From assembly GCF_028769735.1 (NCBI RefSeq), contig NW_026992295.1, positions 1-64,000 of the forward strand: a DNA stretch of 64,000 bases, read 5' to 3'. Made by a program: the position numbers and the translations under genes. The stretch comes from Zonotrichia leucophrys gambelii. Taxonomy: Eukaryota > Chordata > Aves > Passeriformes > Passerellidae. Of this stretch, positions 21,693 through 33,225 are shown piece by piece. Numbering within the stretch: position 1 is the stretch's first letter; every line of letters starts with the position of its first letter. The notes beneath the pieces are model-generated. The model saw only the letters and a list, made by a program, of their open reading frames with translations, was not told the DNA's origin and searched no databases.

Positions 21693-23360
21693 TCACTTTC
21701 TCATGTTTTCTCCACAATCACGCAGGTAGAACCACAGCTCAGCTCGTGGGGTGTATCTTCTCTCACCATCTGGGAAACGTCTGCCTTGGATACCGGAACC
21801 TCGGATCTGTACTGCTGAAATTTGGAGAAGGTCTTCTTTAATCTCCTCTCTAAGCTTCTTATGGTTCTCCTCTATCTTATCCTCTAAGTTCTGCAGACGT
21901 GTTTCTACTGCTGCGATTCTGGCATGTGTCAGCCCATGTACAGCATCTGCATATGCTCGGAGCTTCCTTGCCATGTCAAGCACAGTCTCACCCCTCTCAT
22001 TCCTCTTCATTATGGCTAAGGCAGAGGCATATTCATGTAGCCCAAGTCGTACAAGTTTTCACCACATCACAGACGTGCATGGTACTAAGTCTGGGTTCCT
22101 AGTTGTTACATCATCTGAGAAGATAATCTCTGCCACTGCCATTTCTCTCAGACGTTGGATCCCTTGCTCTATGGTCTTCCACTGAGTTTGTTGCATATAA
22201 AGATCATCTGCACACAGGTATCTTTGTGCAACACTGTCCAAGACCCGTGCCCAGAGGCTGTGTGGATTAGCCCCCCTCATTATTTCTTGGTCGATAACAG
22301 GATCCTGTGACAGGGATCCCAAATGCCTGACTTCAGTGCCATCCAGAATTGTAGCCTCGCCTGCAGCATCCCAGAGATGGACTAACCAACTAATTATGGA
22401 TTCATCAGGTCGTTGGGTGTTATCCTTCTGTAAGACACGAAGGTCCTTCAGGGAAAAGGACTCAATATTTGCATCTGATCTTGCACCTGCTGCTTTGACT
22501 CCTGATTTTATGTCAGGAGGCATCGCAGTTCCTTCTCCTGTACCACCACCATCATCATCCACTGGTCGATTAGTTTTTTAGATGTATTTCCCACTTCTAG
22601 TACTGGTAGCAACAGCCATTGGTTTAGCTGCTGTCTTAGGCTCACTATCTTGTTTGGCTGCTGGCTTCGAGCCTGGGCTGTTGGCTGCAGCCTGAGTCAC
22701 CAGGACAGTTGCTGATTTATCTCCCTGCCCCCCTGCCTCTGTCTGCTGCCCGACAGGATCTAGCAGTGTGCGATAAGCATATGCCAGGGCCCAGCTCACT
22801 GCAATGACCTTCCTCTCCTTAGGCTCATCCTGGTACTTCTCTTTCAGATATTTCCCCACCTCAGCTGGGTTCTGAATTTGTTCATGGGGAAAATCCCAGA
22901 CCATAGGGTCAGAGAATTCCTTCAGGATTTGGCCCATATCCTCCCATTTCCCACACCACTTAGGATTTTCCACACCGGGGTCTACTCCTGAGTCAGGGGT
23001 CTCATCAGCCCATTTACAAATCTCAGCCCACATTCTAGAGAAGCAGCAGGCTGTATAGAGGAAGGTTACCAGATTAAATACCAGAAAGATTGTTTCTTTA
23101 ACATTGAGGGGAAACTGAACATCCTTCACTGGTGATGCAATGGATTCATAGGAGAAGGAGAAAAGCAAAGGCTGAAAAATCTCATCCCCTGCTGCTCCTC
23201 CTCTAACAAACTGGATGCATAACCATAGCCATGAGCTATTCATACCCGGAGCAGACCCCAGCATGTTTATATAATTCTTACAAATCATTGCCACCAAGCC
23301 CAGCAGAATAGCTATTCTGGTCACTGCCCCTCTAATATAAAAACTACGTATTAGGGACAA
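21693..23360 (-). pseudogene. ERV-L gag with hydrophobic N-terminal segments
   Basis: One frame runs through this region with stops at 22578 (TAA) and 22059 (TGA). The N-terminal part has two strongly hydrophobic stretches (about residues 12-28, VTRIAILLGLVAMICKN, and about 89-107, TIFLVFNLVTFLYTACCF), unusual for Gag. The middle has capsid-like helices (DESIISWLVHLWDAAGE, NPHSLWARVLDSVAQRYL). The C-terminal part is a coiled coil (ETRLQNLEDKIEENHKKLREEIKEDL). No zinc knuckle was seen, in line with many ERV-L Gags. The first ATG is at 23358-23360, about 210 bases after the primer site. Confidence 0.7.
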
Positions 23361-23570
23361 TACTAAAGCTATATCTGGATAAGAAAATAAATCTAGGGAC
23401 CATAGAGGAATTAAGGTCTCAAAAAACCCTAGGGACTAGAAATGCATGCAAGCCTTCATGCCAAGAGACATTATGAATTCAAAAAGGATGGCTATTAGCT
23501 GATTTAAACGAACACAGAGTAATGGTAACTAAAATGCACTCAAAACAGGGTTTTTCCACTCATTCTTGAG

Positions 23571-23588
23571 CCATGCATTGGGCGCCAA
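23571..23588 (-). other. ERV-L primer binding site (Lys-like)
   Basis: On the minus strand TTGGCGCCCAATGC follows six bases after the LTR end. It agrees with the first bases of a Lys-tRNA primer site (TGGCGCCCAACGTGGGGC) and then departs from it, so the tRNA assignment is tentative. Confidence 0.5.
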
Positions 23589-23593
23589 GATTT

Positions 23594-24213
23594 TGTCCTG
23601 GTTAAGGGCAAATTTGGTAGAGAATCTGGGCCCTCCAGAAAAACAAACCCTCGTGGCCCCTCCCCCCAATCGGTTCAGGAAGAATTCCTCGGAGAGAAGT
23701 GGAAAGAACCTGTTTATTTAACAGGCACAGCACTCCCCAGCACACAAAATGAACAATACCAGATGACACCACGCTGAAAAAGATGACAAATTCAGAAAGT
23801 CTGTCTTGGGGGTGGTCGCTCTGTTCTCAGTCCCTCTGGCGCTGGGGCAGCTGCTGCAGCCAAAAGGTGCAAACTCTCAGTGTTGCCCAAGTCCTAGTCC
23901 AGAGCAGGTTTGAAATGGTAAAAAAAAAAATAGAAAGGAGAAACAGTCCAAGAAGAAATTGGACTGTTTAGCTAAATTAGCTAATGAGCAAAAGCAAGCA
24001 GTAGCGAAGCAAGCAAGACCCAGAGAGAGAGCAAAGCGAAAAGCAAAAGCAGCAAAAGCAAAAGCTGCATTCTCTATGACCCGCCAGGCTGATAATAAAA
24101 CCAAAAGAAAACTTTCACTCTTCAGAGCTAGTCTTAAAGGTACAGAACGAAATACCCAGCATTAACAGAACACATGAATGGGGATACAAGCATCATAATG
24201 TCATCCTAGGACA
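23594..24213 (-). repeat. ERV-L 5' LTR
   Basis: The plus-strand edges are TGTCCTGG (left) and AGGACA (right), i.e. TG...CA on the minus strand. It aligns with 17348-17971. The middle has a purine-rich stretch of AGC/AAAGC repeats at about 23990-24070. Confidence 0.75.
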
Positions 24214-24440
24214 TTATGCATTTGTATTCTGAGAATTCAATACTTGTAAAGATAAATGGACTCTGTAATCACCTGTAAATTGCAGTGTGTATTTGGCAGC
24301 TGTCCTGCATGCAGCTTGGTATCGCAATAAACATACACTAAAACTGTTAGAGAGTCTTTCTCCTTCACAGTTGGATATCGGTACTGGATCAATAGACATA
24401 TTTTTTTTAATAAATCAAATCACTGCCTAGAGTGTTCTGC
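24214..24440 (+). repeat. Possible LTR end (plus)
   Basis: GCATGCAGCTTGGTATCG followed by CAATAAACATAC (about 24326) and, about 40 bases later, CTTCACAGTTGG is the layout of an R-U5 end. It adjoins the ERV-L and may be the other side of the element into which ERV-L inserted. Not confirmed by a second copy. Confidence 0.35.
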
Positions 24441-24449
24441 TCTAACTGG

Positions 24450-24650
24450 AACCTGGGGACACTTTCTCCGTCTTGTCCCTCAGTGGAACCCATTTAAACT
24501 TCATAAACTTTGGAGTCTAAATTTAAATTTCAGTTCTTGAGAAGTTTTCTGAACACTCTCTCAGGGACTGAGTCTGATGGAAACAACACCAAAGTCCCGA
24601 GAGGCTCATTAAATTCCTTGTGCTGTGTCTGTGCTGCTGAGCTTTAAAGG
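24450..24650 (-). repeat. Recurrent OR-unit block, copy 2
   Basis: Complement of the block at 15180-15324, with the same GTTTACATC/GATGGAAACAAC region and the CCCTCAGTGG edge. It extends further (GGGGACACTTTCTCC) because no LTR interrupts it here. Confidence 0.7.
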
Positions 24651-26092
24651 AACAGCTCTTCCCAGGGCCAGCTCCTCTCCCAGCCCAGCAGGGCTGAGGG
24701 CTCTGCCTGCAGGCACTGAGGGGACAGGAGCCAGGCAGAGACAGGCTGAAGGCAATCGGATTGAGATGACATGGAGCTGAGACTTCACTTGGGGAAAGAT
24801 CTTCACAGCCCTGTGCATGGTGAGTGTGTGGGTGCAGGGCAATGTCCCCCGTGCTCCTGGAGGGATCTCCTGAAGCCAGCACACCCCACAGCCTGGGGGA
24901 TGTGTCAGGAGGACTCTCCCAGTTTCTCTCTGGCACAGGAGGAGGAGCAGGAGGAGGATGGAGGAGGGGGAGGATGTGCTGCAGAGTGGAGCTGCCCTGG
25001 GCACCGTCAGAGGGACAGGGCAGGACGGCTCCTGCTGCCAGGGACGGCTGCAGGGGCTGAAGCTGGGGCTGCAGCCAGGGCTGCCCAGGGCTGTCCTGCA
25101 GAGCAGCTCCTGCAGCCCTCAGGGCTCTTGGCCAGCCCAGGCCATGTGCCACCTGCCAGGGGCAGCTCTCAGCCTGCCTGGCAGCTCCCCATGGACACTG
25201 CAGGGGAGAAGTTGGAGGTGGAAGGAGCCACCCCCATCAGGGCAGATTCCTCCTGCTCTGGAGATGGTGCTGCATGGCCAGGGCTGCTCTCAGCTTTCTC
25301 CTAAAGGGAAGGGAAAGGGGCTGTCAGCTTTGGCTGTGTCACTGAGACTCCTGCACTGTCACCCTGGGCATCAGCAGATGGGCCTCAGATCTCCCTCAGA
25401 AAGTGCCTCCTCAGCCTCCTCTCCCTACAGACAGCAGCAGCAGCACCTTGGCTTGCAGCATCTCTGTTTGTCTGGCCTGCCCTTAAGGCCCTGCTGCCAG
25501 GGAGATGCCCCTGGGCAGTGCCCTGTGCTGGGAGGGGTCTGCAGGGCAGAGCTGGGACCCCAGGGCTGGGCTGGGCTCTGGCAGCACTGGCAGGGACAAG
25601 GCTTGGATAGAGAGAAACAGCTCCCAGTAGGCACAACTCCAGGCAGCAGAGAGCCAGACCAACCCTTGGCATCCCTCCCTGTCTAGCTGCACAGGGACAG
25701 AGAGAAGGGCTTAGGGAAACTATACTTCTTACTGGAGTCTTTAAAAACTCCGCTTTATTTTTCAAGCACATTTTATGTTCAATCACCCTGAACTAGAGGG
25801 AGGTGTAATGGGCAAAGGGCATCTGCATGGGGAGCAGCAGGCCTGAGTGCCCTGGGGCACGGGGAGCCCTGTTTTCCCTCTGGGCTTCCCCGAGGTTCAA
25901 GCAGAGAGCAATGCTGAGATGAGGCAGGAACTCAGCAGCACAAACCCAAGCTCAAAAATGAAATTGTTCTGTGAAATTCCCCCACAGGTAGCGAAGTAGT
26001 TTTGAGGGAATTCCTAAAATAACTCCATAAGATTGAGTCAAAGAGCTTGTCAATGTCTTCTTTCAACAGTCCACCATGACCAGAGTGAAGGA
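24651..26092 (+). promoter_or_regulatory. 5' flank of OR2 with probable splice acceptor
   Basis: GC-rich upstream region matching the OR1 upstream region in inverted orientation at its left end. Just before the gene, TGTCTTCTTTCAACAG (about 26053-26070) is a good polypyrimidine-AG acceptor, so transcripts probably carry a 5' untranslated exon joined at 26071. No coding gene is recognised; long frames at 24523-25686 lie on both strands. Confidence 0.45.
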
Positions 26093-26234
26093 ATGTCCAA
26101 CAGCAGCTCCATCAGGCACTTCCTCCTGCTGGCATTGGCAGACACGCGGCAGCTGCAGCTCCTGCACTTCTGCCTCTTGCTGGGCATCTCCCTGGCTGCC
26201 CTCCTGGGCAACGGCCTCATCATCAGCGCCGTAG
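26076..26234 (+). other. Overlapping upstream ORF in front of OR2
   Basis: ATG at 26076 sits in CCACCATGA, a near-ideal initiation context, 17 bases before the OR start and in another frame. It runs 52 codons to TAG at 26232-26234 inside the receptor. The receptor's own ATG (AAGGAATGT) is in a weaker context. If the transcript begins at the predicted acceptor, scanning ribosomes would meet this ATG first. OR1 and OR3 do not have it. Confidence 0.5.
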
Positions 26235-27025
26235 CCTGCGGCCACCACCTGCACACGCCCATGTTCTTCTTCCTGCTCAACCTGGCCCTCAGCGACCTGG
26301 GCTCCATCTGCACCACTGTCCCCAAAGCCATGCACAATTCCCTCTGGGACACCAGGGACATCTCCTACTCAGGATGTGCTGCACAGGTGTTTTTCTTTAT
26401 CTTCTTCCTTGCAACAGAATTTTCCCTCCTGACCGTCATGTGCTACGACCGCTACGTGTCCATCTGCAAACCCCTGCACTACGGGACCCTCCTGGGCAGC
26501 AGAGCTTGTGCCCACATGGCAGCAGCTGCCTGGGCCAGTGCCTTTGTCTATGCTCTCATGCACACAGCCAATACATTTTCCCTGCCCCTGTGCCATGGCA
26601 ATGCCCTGGACCAGTTCTTCTGTGAAATCCCACAGATCCTCAAGCTCTCCTGCTCACACTCCAAACTCAGGGAACATGGGCTCCTTGTGGTTGGTGCATC
26701 CTTAGGTTTTGGTTGTTTTGTGTTCATTGTTTTCTCCTATGTGCAGATCTTCAAGGCTGTGCTAAGGATCCCCTCGGAGCAGGGACAGCACAAAGCCTTT
26801 TCCACCTGCCTCCCTCACCTGGCCGTGGTCTCTCTCTTTTTAAGCACTGCCTTTTTTGCCTACTTGAAGCCCCTTTCTATCTCCTCCCCATCCCTGGATC
26901 TGGCCCTGTCAGTTCTGTACTCTGTGGTGCCTCCAGCCCTGAACCCCCTCATCTACAGCCTGAGGAACCAGGAGCTCAAGGCTGCAGTGTGGAGACTGAT
27001 TAGTAGATGGTTTCAGAAACATTAA
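26093..27025 (+). CDS. Olfactory receptor OR2, gamma-c/OR14-like
   Basis: Intact 310-residue receptor. I chose ATG 26093 because it gives the MSNSSS start of the two sister genes; an in-frame ATG at 26033 would add 20 unrelated residues containing the likely splice acceptor. Key motifs are present: LLGNGLII, HTPMFFFLLNLALSDL, MCYDRYVSICKPLHY, KAFSTCLPHLAVV and LNPLIYSLRN. It differs from OR1 and OR3 in TM3 (FFFIFFLATEFSLLTV), the end of TM4 (FVYALMHTAN), TM5 (HGLLVVGASLGFGC) and the tail (LISRWFQKH), which are positions likely to affect ligand preference. It is the outer element of the left palindrome arm and points towards the centre. Confidence 0.95.
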   Translation: MSNSSSIRHFLLLALADTRQLQLLHFCLLLGISLAALLGNGLIISAVACGHHLHTPMFFFLLNLALSDLGSICTTVPKAMHNSLWDTRDISYSGCAAQVFFFIFFLATEFSLLTVMCYDRYVSICKPLHYGTLLGSRACAHMAAAAWASAFVYALMHTANTFSLPLCHGNALDQFFCEIPQILKLSCSHSKLREHGLLVVGASLGFGCFVFIVFSYVQIFKAVLRIPSEQGQHKAFSTCLPHLAVVSLFLSTAFFAYLKPLSISSPSLDLALSVLYSVVPPALNPLIYSLRNQELKAAVWRLISRWFQKH

Positions 27026-28637
27026 ACTGCTAGCTAGTTTCTGCATATTACTTGTAATAAAACTTATCTATCACTTGTAATAAAACTTATCTTTGATAGT
27101 TGTTGCTTGATTTGGTCTTTTCTTTGTTTTTTTCTTTCCTTTGTTTTAGTTTTTTAATACTGTCCACAAAGAAAAGACATTATTTGTGCTTCATTTCATT
27201 TTGTTTACCTCCAAATTTGGTGTAGCTCACAGACTGTGTCAATGAGGGGCTGTGCTCTCGGTTGCTTTAAATGAAATGAAGGATCTCCCAGCAGAGTTTT
27301 CACCAGAGATCCCCTTTTTTTGCCTTTTCTGGAGCTGCAGCAGCAATGTCTGTGTGCAGAGCTGGGGGCAGATCAGGGCTGGCCCAGCAGCTGTGCCCAG
27401 CAGCAGCAGCACTTGGTGTTGCCAGTGCTGCTGCCGTGGCCCTGCCCCGCTGCCCTGGTGGCCCTGGTGTTGCTGCAGGGCCTGAGTGCTCTCGGGGCCG
27501 GGCACAGCCCTGGGGGTGGCAGTGCCAGGGCTGCAGCAGGGACAGGCCATGGGCACTGCTGGGGCAGCGCTGACGCCTCAGGCCAGGGCCTGGGGGCTCC
27601 AGGCTCCTTGCCCAGGCTCTCTCAAGAACACACCCAGGCCAATGCTCAGCACAGAAAAGCCCCGTGAGCAGCCCCAGGCTGGCCGTGGGCAGGCTGGGGG
27701 CAAACAGCATGGCTGGGGCTCTGCAAGGGCTCTGGGGGAGATGGGAAGGAGCAGCAGAGCAGGGGCTGATCCATCCCCAGTGCACTGCACAGCCCAGGGC
27801 AGCGTCCCAGAGCGTCCTGATGGAGCTGCCAACAACATCCCCCCTCTGCAGCCCTGGCCTCTCCCCCAGCTCACACAGGTGCCCCATCCTTGCAGGCACA
27901 GACACGGCAGCACTGGCTCAGCAGCCCCTGTTTGCATTGCACACAGCAGGGGAGCACCCCCATGCTGTTGGTGTGGGGACATGAACCTGAGGGAGCACAA
28001 ATGCCATCAGCCCCTGGGGCCAGCAAGGGCTGGGGGACACCAGGGAAACCACTCAGCTTTGTCCTGGCCTCTGCAGTCAGCCAGAAAGTTTGTTCCCATC
28101 AGCTGGGAGTTTCCTGTGCCACTGCAGACGCTGTTGCTCAGAGCCAGGGCTGCCTGGCAGCCACCCCCAAATTGCCCTGAGCATTTCCTTCCCTTCACCT
28201 TTGCTTTCTTTCCTCTTCCTGATACAGATTTCTCCCTTTTGCCCACCCTTGTTCCCTGCCCTGCAAACAGCTTATCCCTGCATGCCCTTTCCTCTCTGGC
28301 CCCACTCCCCATTGCAGTTCCTGACTTGGCACCATGGGAACGTCCCTTGGGCAGCAGGATCATCCTACAAGTGCTGCAGGAATTGTCTGCAGGCTCCTGC
28401 AGTGCCTGGTGCCGCTCCCTTGCCAGAGGCACCCCAGGCCAGGGGGGCACATCTGGGCTGCTGTGTCTGGCTCTGGGGCTCCCTGTTCTGGGCAGTGAGG
28501 AGGAGCTGCAGAGGCTCTGCAGGACTGACAGGATGGGCTTTGGGGCTGGCAGGAGATGCTGAGGGACCTGGGCTGCTGGAGCTTCTGAAGAGGAGGCCCA
28601 GGGCTCCTCCTGCAACTGCTCCAAGGGTGGTTTCAGA
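27026..28637. other. 3' flank of OR2 (duplicated, non-coding)
   Basis: Matches 40960-42527 inverted. A T-rich stretch is followed by GC-rich sequence (27240-28640) with CAGCAG-type runs and many shadow frames on both strands. Two CTTGTAATAAAACTTATC copies lie at 27051-27090 and give AATAAA signals that could end the OR2 transcript. Confidence 0.6.
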
Positions 28638-30010
28638 GAGTCCCAGAATCAGCAAGGGTGGATAAGGCCTTGGAAGTCATCAAGTCCAGCCTGTGCCCTG
28701 TCACCGCCTTGTCTCCCCTGAGCTTCCTCTTCTCCAGGACAAACAACCCCAGCTCCCTCAGCCTCTCCTCACAGCACTTCTGCTGCAGGCCCCTCCCCAG
28801 CCTTGTTGCCCTTCTCTGGACACACTCCAGCCTCTCCATGTTCTTCCTAAATTGGGGGCCCAGGACTGGACACAGCACTCGAGGTGCTGCCCAACCAGTG
28901 CTGAGCACAGGGGAAGAATCCCTGCCCTGCTCCTGCTGGCCACACCATTCCTGATCCAGGCCAGGAGCCATTGGCCTCCTTGCCCAGCTGGGCACACTGC
29001 TGCCTCATGTCCAGCCTGCTGTCCATCAGTCCCTGCAGGTCCCTTTCTGCCTGGCTGCTGTCCAGCCACTCTGTCCCCAGCCTGTAGAGCTGCAGGGGTT
29101 GTTGTGGCCAAAGTGCAGGACCCAGCACTTGGACTTGTTCAACCTCACCTTGTTGGATTTGGGCCCTGGATCCAGCCTGTCCAGGGTCCTCTGCAGAGCC
29201 CTCCTACCCTCCAGCAGATCCACACTCACACCCAGCTTGGTGTCATCTGCAAATTTGCTGATGCTGGACTCAGTCCCCTCATGCAGATCATCAATGCAGA
29301 TACTGAAATCCACACTGGCTGGCTCTGATCCCTCGGCCATCCTGTGGGTGCCCTGTGATGGCACTCAAGGTGATCTGTTCCAGAACCTTACCAGGCACCC
29401 AGCTCAGGCTGACAGGCCTGGAGTTTCCCAGCTCCTCCTTCCAGCCCTGCTTGGGGTTGGGCTCACACTGGCACCTCCAGTCCTCTGGGACCTCCCTGCT
29501 GAGCCAGCACTGATGGTAAATGATGGAGAGCAGCTTGGGGAGCTCATCCACAGCTCCCTCATCCCCCTAGCATGGATCCCATCCAATCCCATGCACCTGT
29601 GAGAATCTGAGTGGCTCAGCAGGTCCCCAACTGCTTCCTCCTGAAATACAGGGGCTGTTCTGCTCCCTGTGCCCATCCAGCAGCTCAGCAGAACACTTGT
29701 CCCAAGGACAACCTGTCTTATTCTTGAAAACTGAGGCAAAGAAGGGGTTAGGTACATCAGCCTTTCCCTCATATTTGGTAACCACATCTCCCCCAATAAT
29801 GAATGGAGATTGTTCTTGTACCTCCTTTTGCCATTGATGTATTTATAGAAACATTTTTATTATCCTTCACAGAAGTGGCCTGGTTAAGCCTTAAGCTTTC
29901 ACCTCTCTAATTTTCTTTCTGTATGACGTAACAACATCCTTAAACATTTCCTGAGTTACCTGCCTCTCTGTCCAAAGGTGATGCACCTTCCTTTTTTACC
30001 CCAAGTTCCT
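28638..30010 (-). pseudogene. CR1 LINE ORF2 remnant, left palindrome arm
   Basis: Minus-strand counterpart of the copy at 39600-40960. The RT pieces [25 protein letters not shown] and FADDTKLG are visible, with the same central deletion as the unit A copy. The end near 28640 carries the CCCAGAATCAGCAAGG tail (complement of the CR1 terminus GATTCTGGGATTC type). It adjoins an ERV gag fragment at about 30010. Confidence 0.8.
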
Positions 30011-31085
30011 GCAAAAGGCCCATCACATACAGAACGTCACCTGTTGGCTAAAGTACACCCCAGAGGAAGAAAATACAAGAGTCTATAAATGAAAAGAGGG
30101 AAAGCAAGCTAGGAAAGTAAAAGAAGAAGAAGAGGCTGGGAAGGCTAACAAAAACTGGGACTCCCTTGATCACCTACCTCCTCCTACCCTTGCAGTACCT
30201 CAAATCCTTCCTCCAATTCCTCTTTATGTGGAGCCAGTTCCTCCTCCTCTCCCAGCTGTCATTCCTTTACCACCTCCTAACCCAGTTATACCTCCACCAC
30301 CTTCCCCTCCACCCTCTCCTTACTCTCTTTACCCTTCACTACTGTCCCCTTACCTCTGCCATCTCATGCACCCCTTATTCACCAGCAAGTTCCTGCTCTG
30401 CCTCCCCACCACAAATGAGAAGCCAAAAAACGTCTCAGAATATCATGCCCAAGAGTGAAGTTACCCAGTCAGCCTCCACAGCTGATGTTGTAACACCTGG
30501 TCCAAAGTGGCAAAAGTGAAAAATTGTTCCCCCTCAGAGAAGTTCCCATGGGTGGGGTGGCCAGTGAGATTGGATTTGTAAACGCTCCCTTGACTGCGTC
30601 CAAAGTTGGAAACTTTAAGAAAGAATTGTGAAATTTAGTGGAAGACCCAGTAGGAATTGCAAATCAAATTGATCCATCTTTAGCCCTAATATTTATACAT
30701 GGGGAGAATTGAACTCCATCTTTAACATCCTATTTCCCCCAGAAGAGACTCGATTAATAAGAACTGCAGGAATGAAAATTTGGGAGCCAGAAAACGAGCC
30801 TGGGTCCCCAGGTGACCAAAAAATGCCTTTAATGGAGGCTGACTGGGACCCTAATCAAGAAGAGGGGAGAAGGAACATGAGAGATTACAGGTCCCTGATG
30901 ACCAGAGGGATAAAAGAATCAGTCCCTAGAGGGAGTAATACCAGGTTAGCGTTGGACGGCACCCAGGAAAAAGACAACACCCCAGCACCATGGCTTAATG
31001 GGCTAAAGCAAAACTTCCAGATTGACTCTGATGTTGACCCAGACAGCCCAGAAGACCAATCTTGGGTTCCCTGCAGTCGGGGATG
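30011..31085 (+). pseudogene. gag: ERV gag fragment, left arm
   Basis: Related to ERV-1 gag. A Pro-rich linker (about 30150-30480) is followed by a capsid start (VNAPLTASK-like, about 30570-30700) and the 30709-31086 frame with ILFPPEETRLIRTAGMKIWEPEN and GIKESVPRGSNTRLALDGTQEKD, clearly similar to ERV-1 residues after 3148. It retains TGG (Trp) where ERV-1 has a stop, but has its own stops. It ends inside capsid at about 31080, where an unrelated LTR-like sequence begins. Confidence 0.8.
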
Positions 31086-31960
31086 ACCCCAAGAATCCTT
31101 TTTTCCCAGCCTGATGTTTCCAAGAAGGAGTCTGAATTCTTTGGCTCTGGTTTCCAAGGTTGTTTATTGTTTCTTATCTATAACATTTTGTCTCTGGGCT
31201 GCTGAGATCTTTTCAGCAGGTCAGACAGAGGCACACTCTCCATCCCGGGGCTGGTGTCTACGATTTATCCTATGAACTATGTGTACTTTATTTATCATTA
31301 TTTTCCAATACCTAAAGACACACAGCAGGGGACTTTCAATCAAAACAAATGCACCTTTTATTGCATGCCCATAGCAAATGTAACAGAAGGATTAGAAAGG
31401 CGATAAAGGGCAGAGAGAGAGAGAAAGGAGGGTTGGGTTGGGGAAATAGCTACCAACAGGGAGATGAAATCCTCGTGGTCTGGCCAACAGATCCATCTGG
31501 TCACGTCGGAGAGAATCTCAAAGTCTTTGGTTAACTCAGGGCTCTTTTATAATCTACCGCCGGGAGGGAGCAGGATGGCATATGGAGGGAACAGTGGAGA
31601 ATAAATCCATTGGGAACAGGCACAGACAGTCCAGGTCTGAACAGCACAAACCGGTGCCAGCAGTGAGCGGGGCCCATTGTTTCAGGACTGGTTCCTATGG
31701 GAAACATCCCGCTTCCCATGGCAGACATCCCGCTCCAGTCAGGCCAGCACCCCTGGGTTAGAATTTGAAGGGTCTCAGTCTCAGTCCTTGGGGAGCGCTT
31801 CAATCTCTGTCCTTGACTGTGGCCTTGAGGCAGATGAGGGATCTTTGGACCGTGTCCTACAGAATGACATCCCAAAGCATAAAAAATTTATGCATTTTCA
31901 CATAAAATGAAATGTAATGAATTAATAAAGGATAACTATTTTTTCTTGTTTATAATAGTG
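31086..31960 (-). repeat. LTR-like repeat, copy B (left arm)
   Basis: Contains the full version of the 1-522 repeat plus its downstream part. On the minus strand there is a TATAAAAG box at about 31544-31551, AATAAAAGGTGC near 31355 and a further AATAAAG near 31290. It is the mirror of 37640-38520. Confidence 0.55.
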
Positions 31961-32160
31961 TTATTCTATATTTGTATTACCAAATTTTAATTTTTATATT
32001 AAAAAATCCATACTTTTTTAGCAAGCAAAAAATTTATTGGTCATTGGTTTTAAGTAACACAATTCCCTTCATCAATTCATTAACCAGTGTGCTATTGATT
32101 TCTCTATCTTTATGGTAATTAGTCCTATTTCCAATCCTTTTGTAAACTTTTTTTCATTTT
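31961..32160. other. AT-rich palindrome-arm segment
   Basis: AT-rich DNA with no gene, mirrored at about 37450-37640. Confidence 0.5.
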
Positions 32161-33225
32161 CACAGAAAGGGTAAAAGGGGCCACTTCGGGGTCCATGGAG
32201 AACTTTCTGGGGCACGTTTATGGCAGTTTTGGGTCTGGGGAGGGAATTCAGAGAGAACTTAGGGTCTGGAGGACACTTAGGGGAGCCAGGCGGGCACTTG
32301 GAGGGGCACTCAGGGATTCTGAGGGATAGTTCGGGGTCCGGGGCAGCACTCGGGGGTCCAAGGGGGCCCTTGGAGGTCAGGGAGGGGAATTTGGGGCCCT
32401 TCGGGTTCCGGGATGGCCCTTGGGGGGCTCTGATGGGGCTTTCAGCGGCGTGAAAATTGATGGGAGTTGTAGGCGCAGGTCTAATGAAGTTTAACAGGGC
32501 CGCGGAGCATCATGGGAGTTTGAGGCGCAGATGAAATGGCTCTCAGTAAAGGCGCAGGGCATGACGGGAGATGAAGTCCCGGCTGGAACAGCACTGGACA
32601 TGCGCCGCGGAGCATGATGGGAGCCGTAGTCCCGGAAGTGGCTCCAGCCCTTGGTTTGGGGGTCCGGGAAGGGTCCTGGCGGACACTTCTGCGTCCGAGC
32701 CGTGACTTGAGATCCTCGGGTAAACATAAACTGTTCGGGAGCACTTGCGGGGAGCTCCGGGAACTCTAACCGGGCTCTTTAGGGCGGGGGGCTCGACAGG
32801 AATTTTATACACGGGACTGTTCTGAGAGGCTCTGGGCCGCGGCGGGGGAGAGGAGATGAATTCCCAGAAGTGGCTGTACCGGGCATCTGTGGGGTCGGGA
32901 GCACTCAGGGTATCCGGGGACGCTTTTGGGGGCTCCCGAATGGGCGCTGAGGGGGCATTGAGGGATCCTGGAGGGTCTGGCGGACACTTAATGAACGGAC
33001 AAAGCAGTGGCGGGTCCCGGGGTTCTGTGGAGCGCAGGGCATGACGGGCGTTGTAGTCCCGGCTCCAAAGGGGCTCAATGGGGCCGCGGGGCATGACGGG
33101 AGTTGCAGGCAAAAAAAAAAAAAATGGGGCCAATATCAGACACCGCTTCCGAGGTCCTAAACCAGGCGCTGATTGGCTTTGGGCGGTGATGGGCGGGAGT
33201 CTCGGCAAATGGGATGCGGTGGAGA
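32161..33225. promoter_or_regulatory. GC-rich segment with repeated ZNF143-like motifs (left arm)
   Basis: CpG-rich sequence carrying several copies of GCATGAcGGGnnTTGTAGTCCC-like sites at about 32559-32580, 32613-32633 and 33039-33060, and weaker ones at about 32460, 32506 and 33091. The complement GGGACTACAACTCCC...CATGC matches the conserved vertebrate promoter motif ACTACAnnTCCC(A) bound by ZNF143 and partners. No coding gene is attached that I can recognise. A 15-base A-run interrupts it at about 33109. Confidence 0.5.

Larger units (their letters stand above)
17348..24213 (-). mobile_element. ERV-L-like provirus (minus strand)
   Basis: Order on the minus strand: LTR (23594-24213), Lys-like primer site, gag, protease, reverse transcriptase, RNase H, integrase, LTR (17348-17971). 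There is no env, as is usual for ERV-L. Gag, protease and RT lie in one reading frame from 23360 to 20061, broken only by stop codons; one frameshift then leads to a second frame from 19902 to 18394. The LTRs differ at many positions and indels, so the insertion is old. Flanks beside the LTRs do not match, so later rearrangement or nesting in another ERV is likely. Confidence 0.85.

Noticed and set aside
27239..28665. Frames up to 358 codons beside OR2, mirrored beside OR3
   Set aside because: Duplicated GC-rich non-coding flank. Frames are not conserved between arms in length or reading frame and have no family signature.
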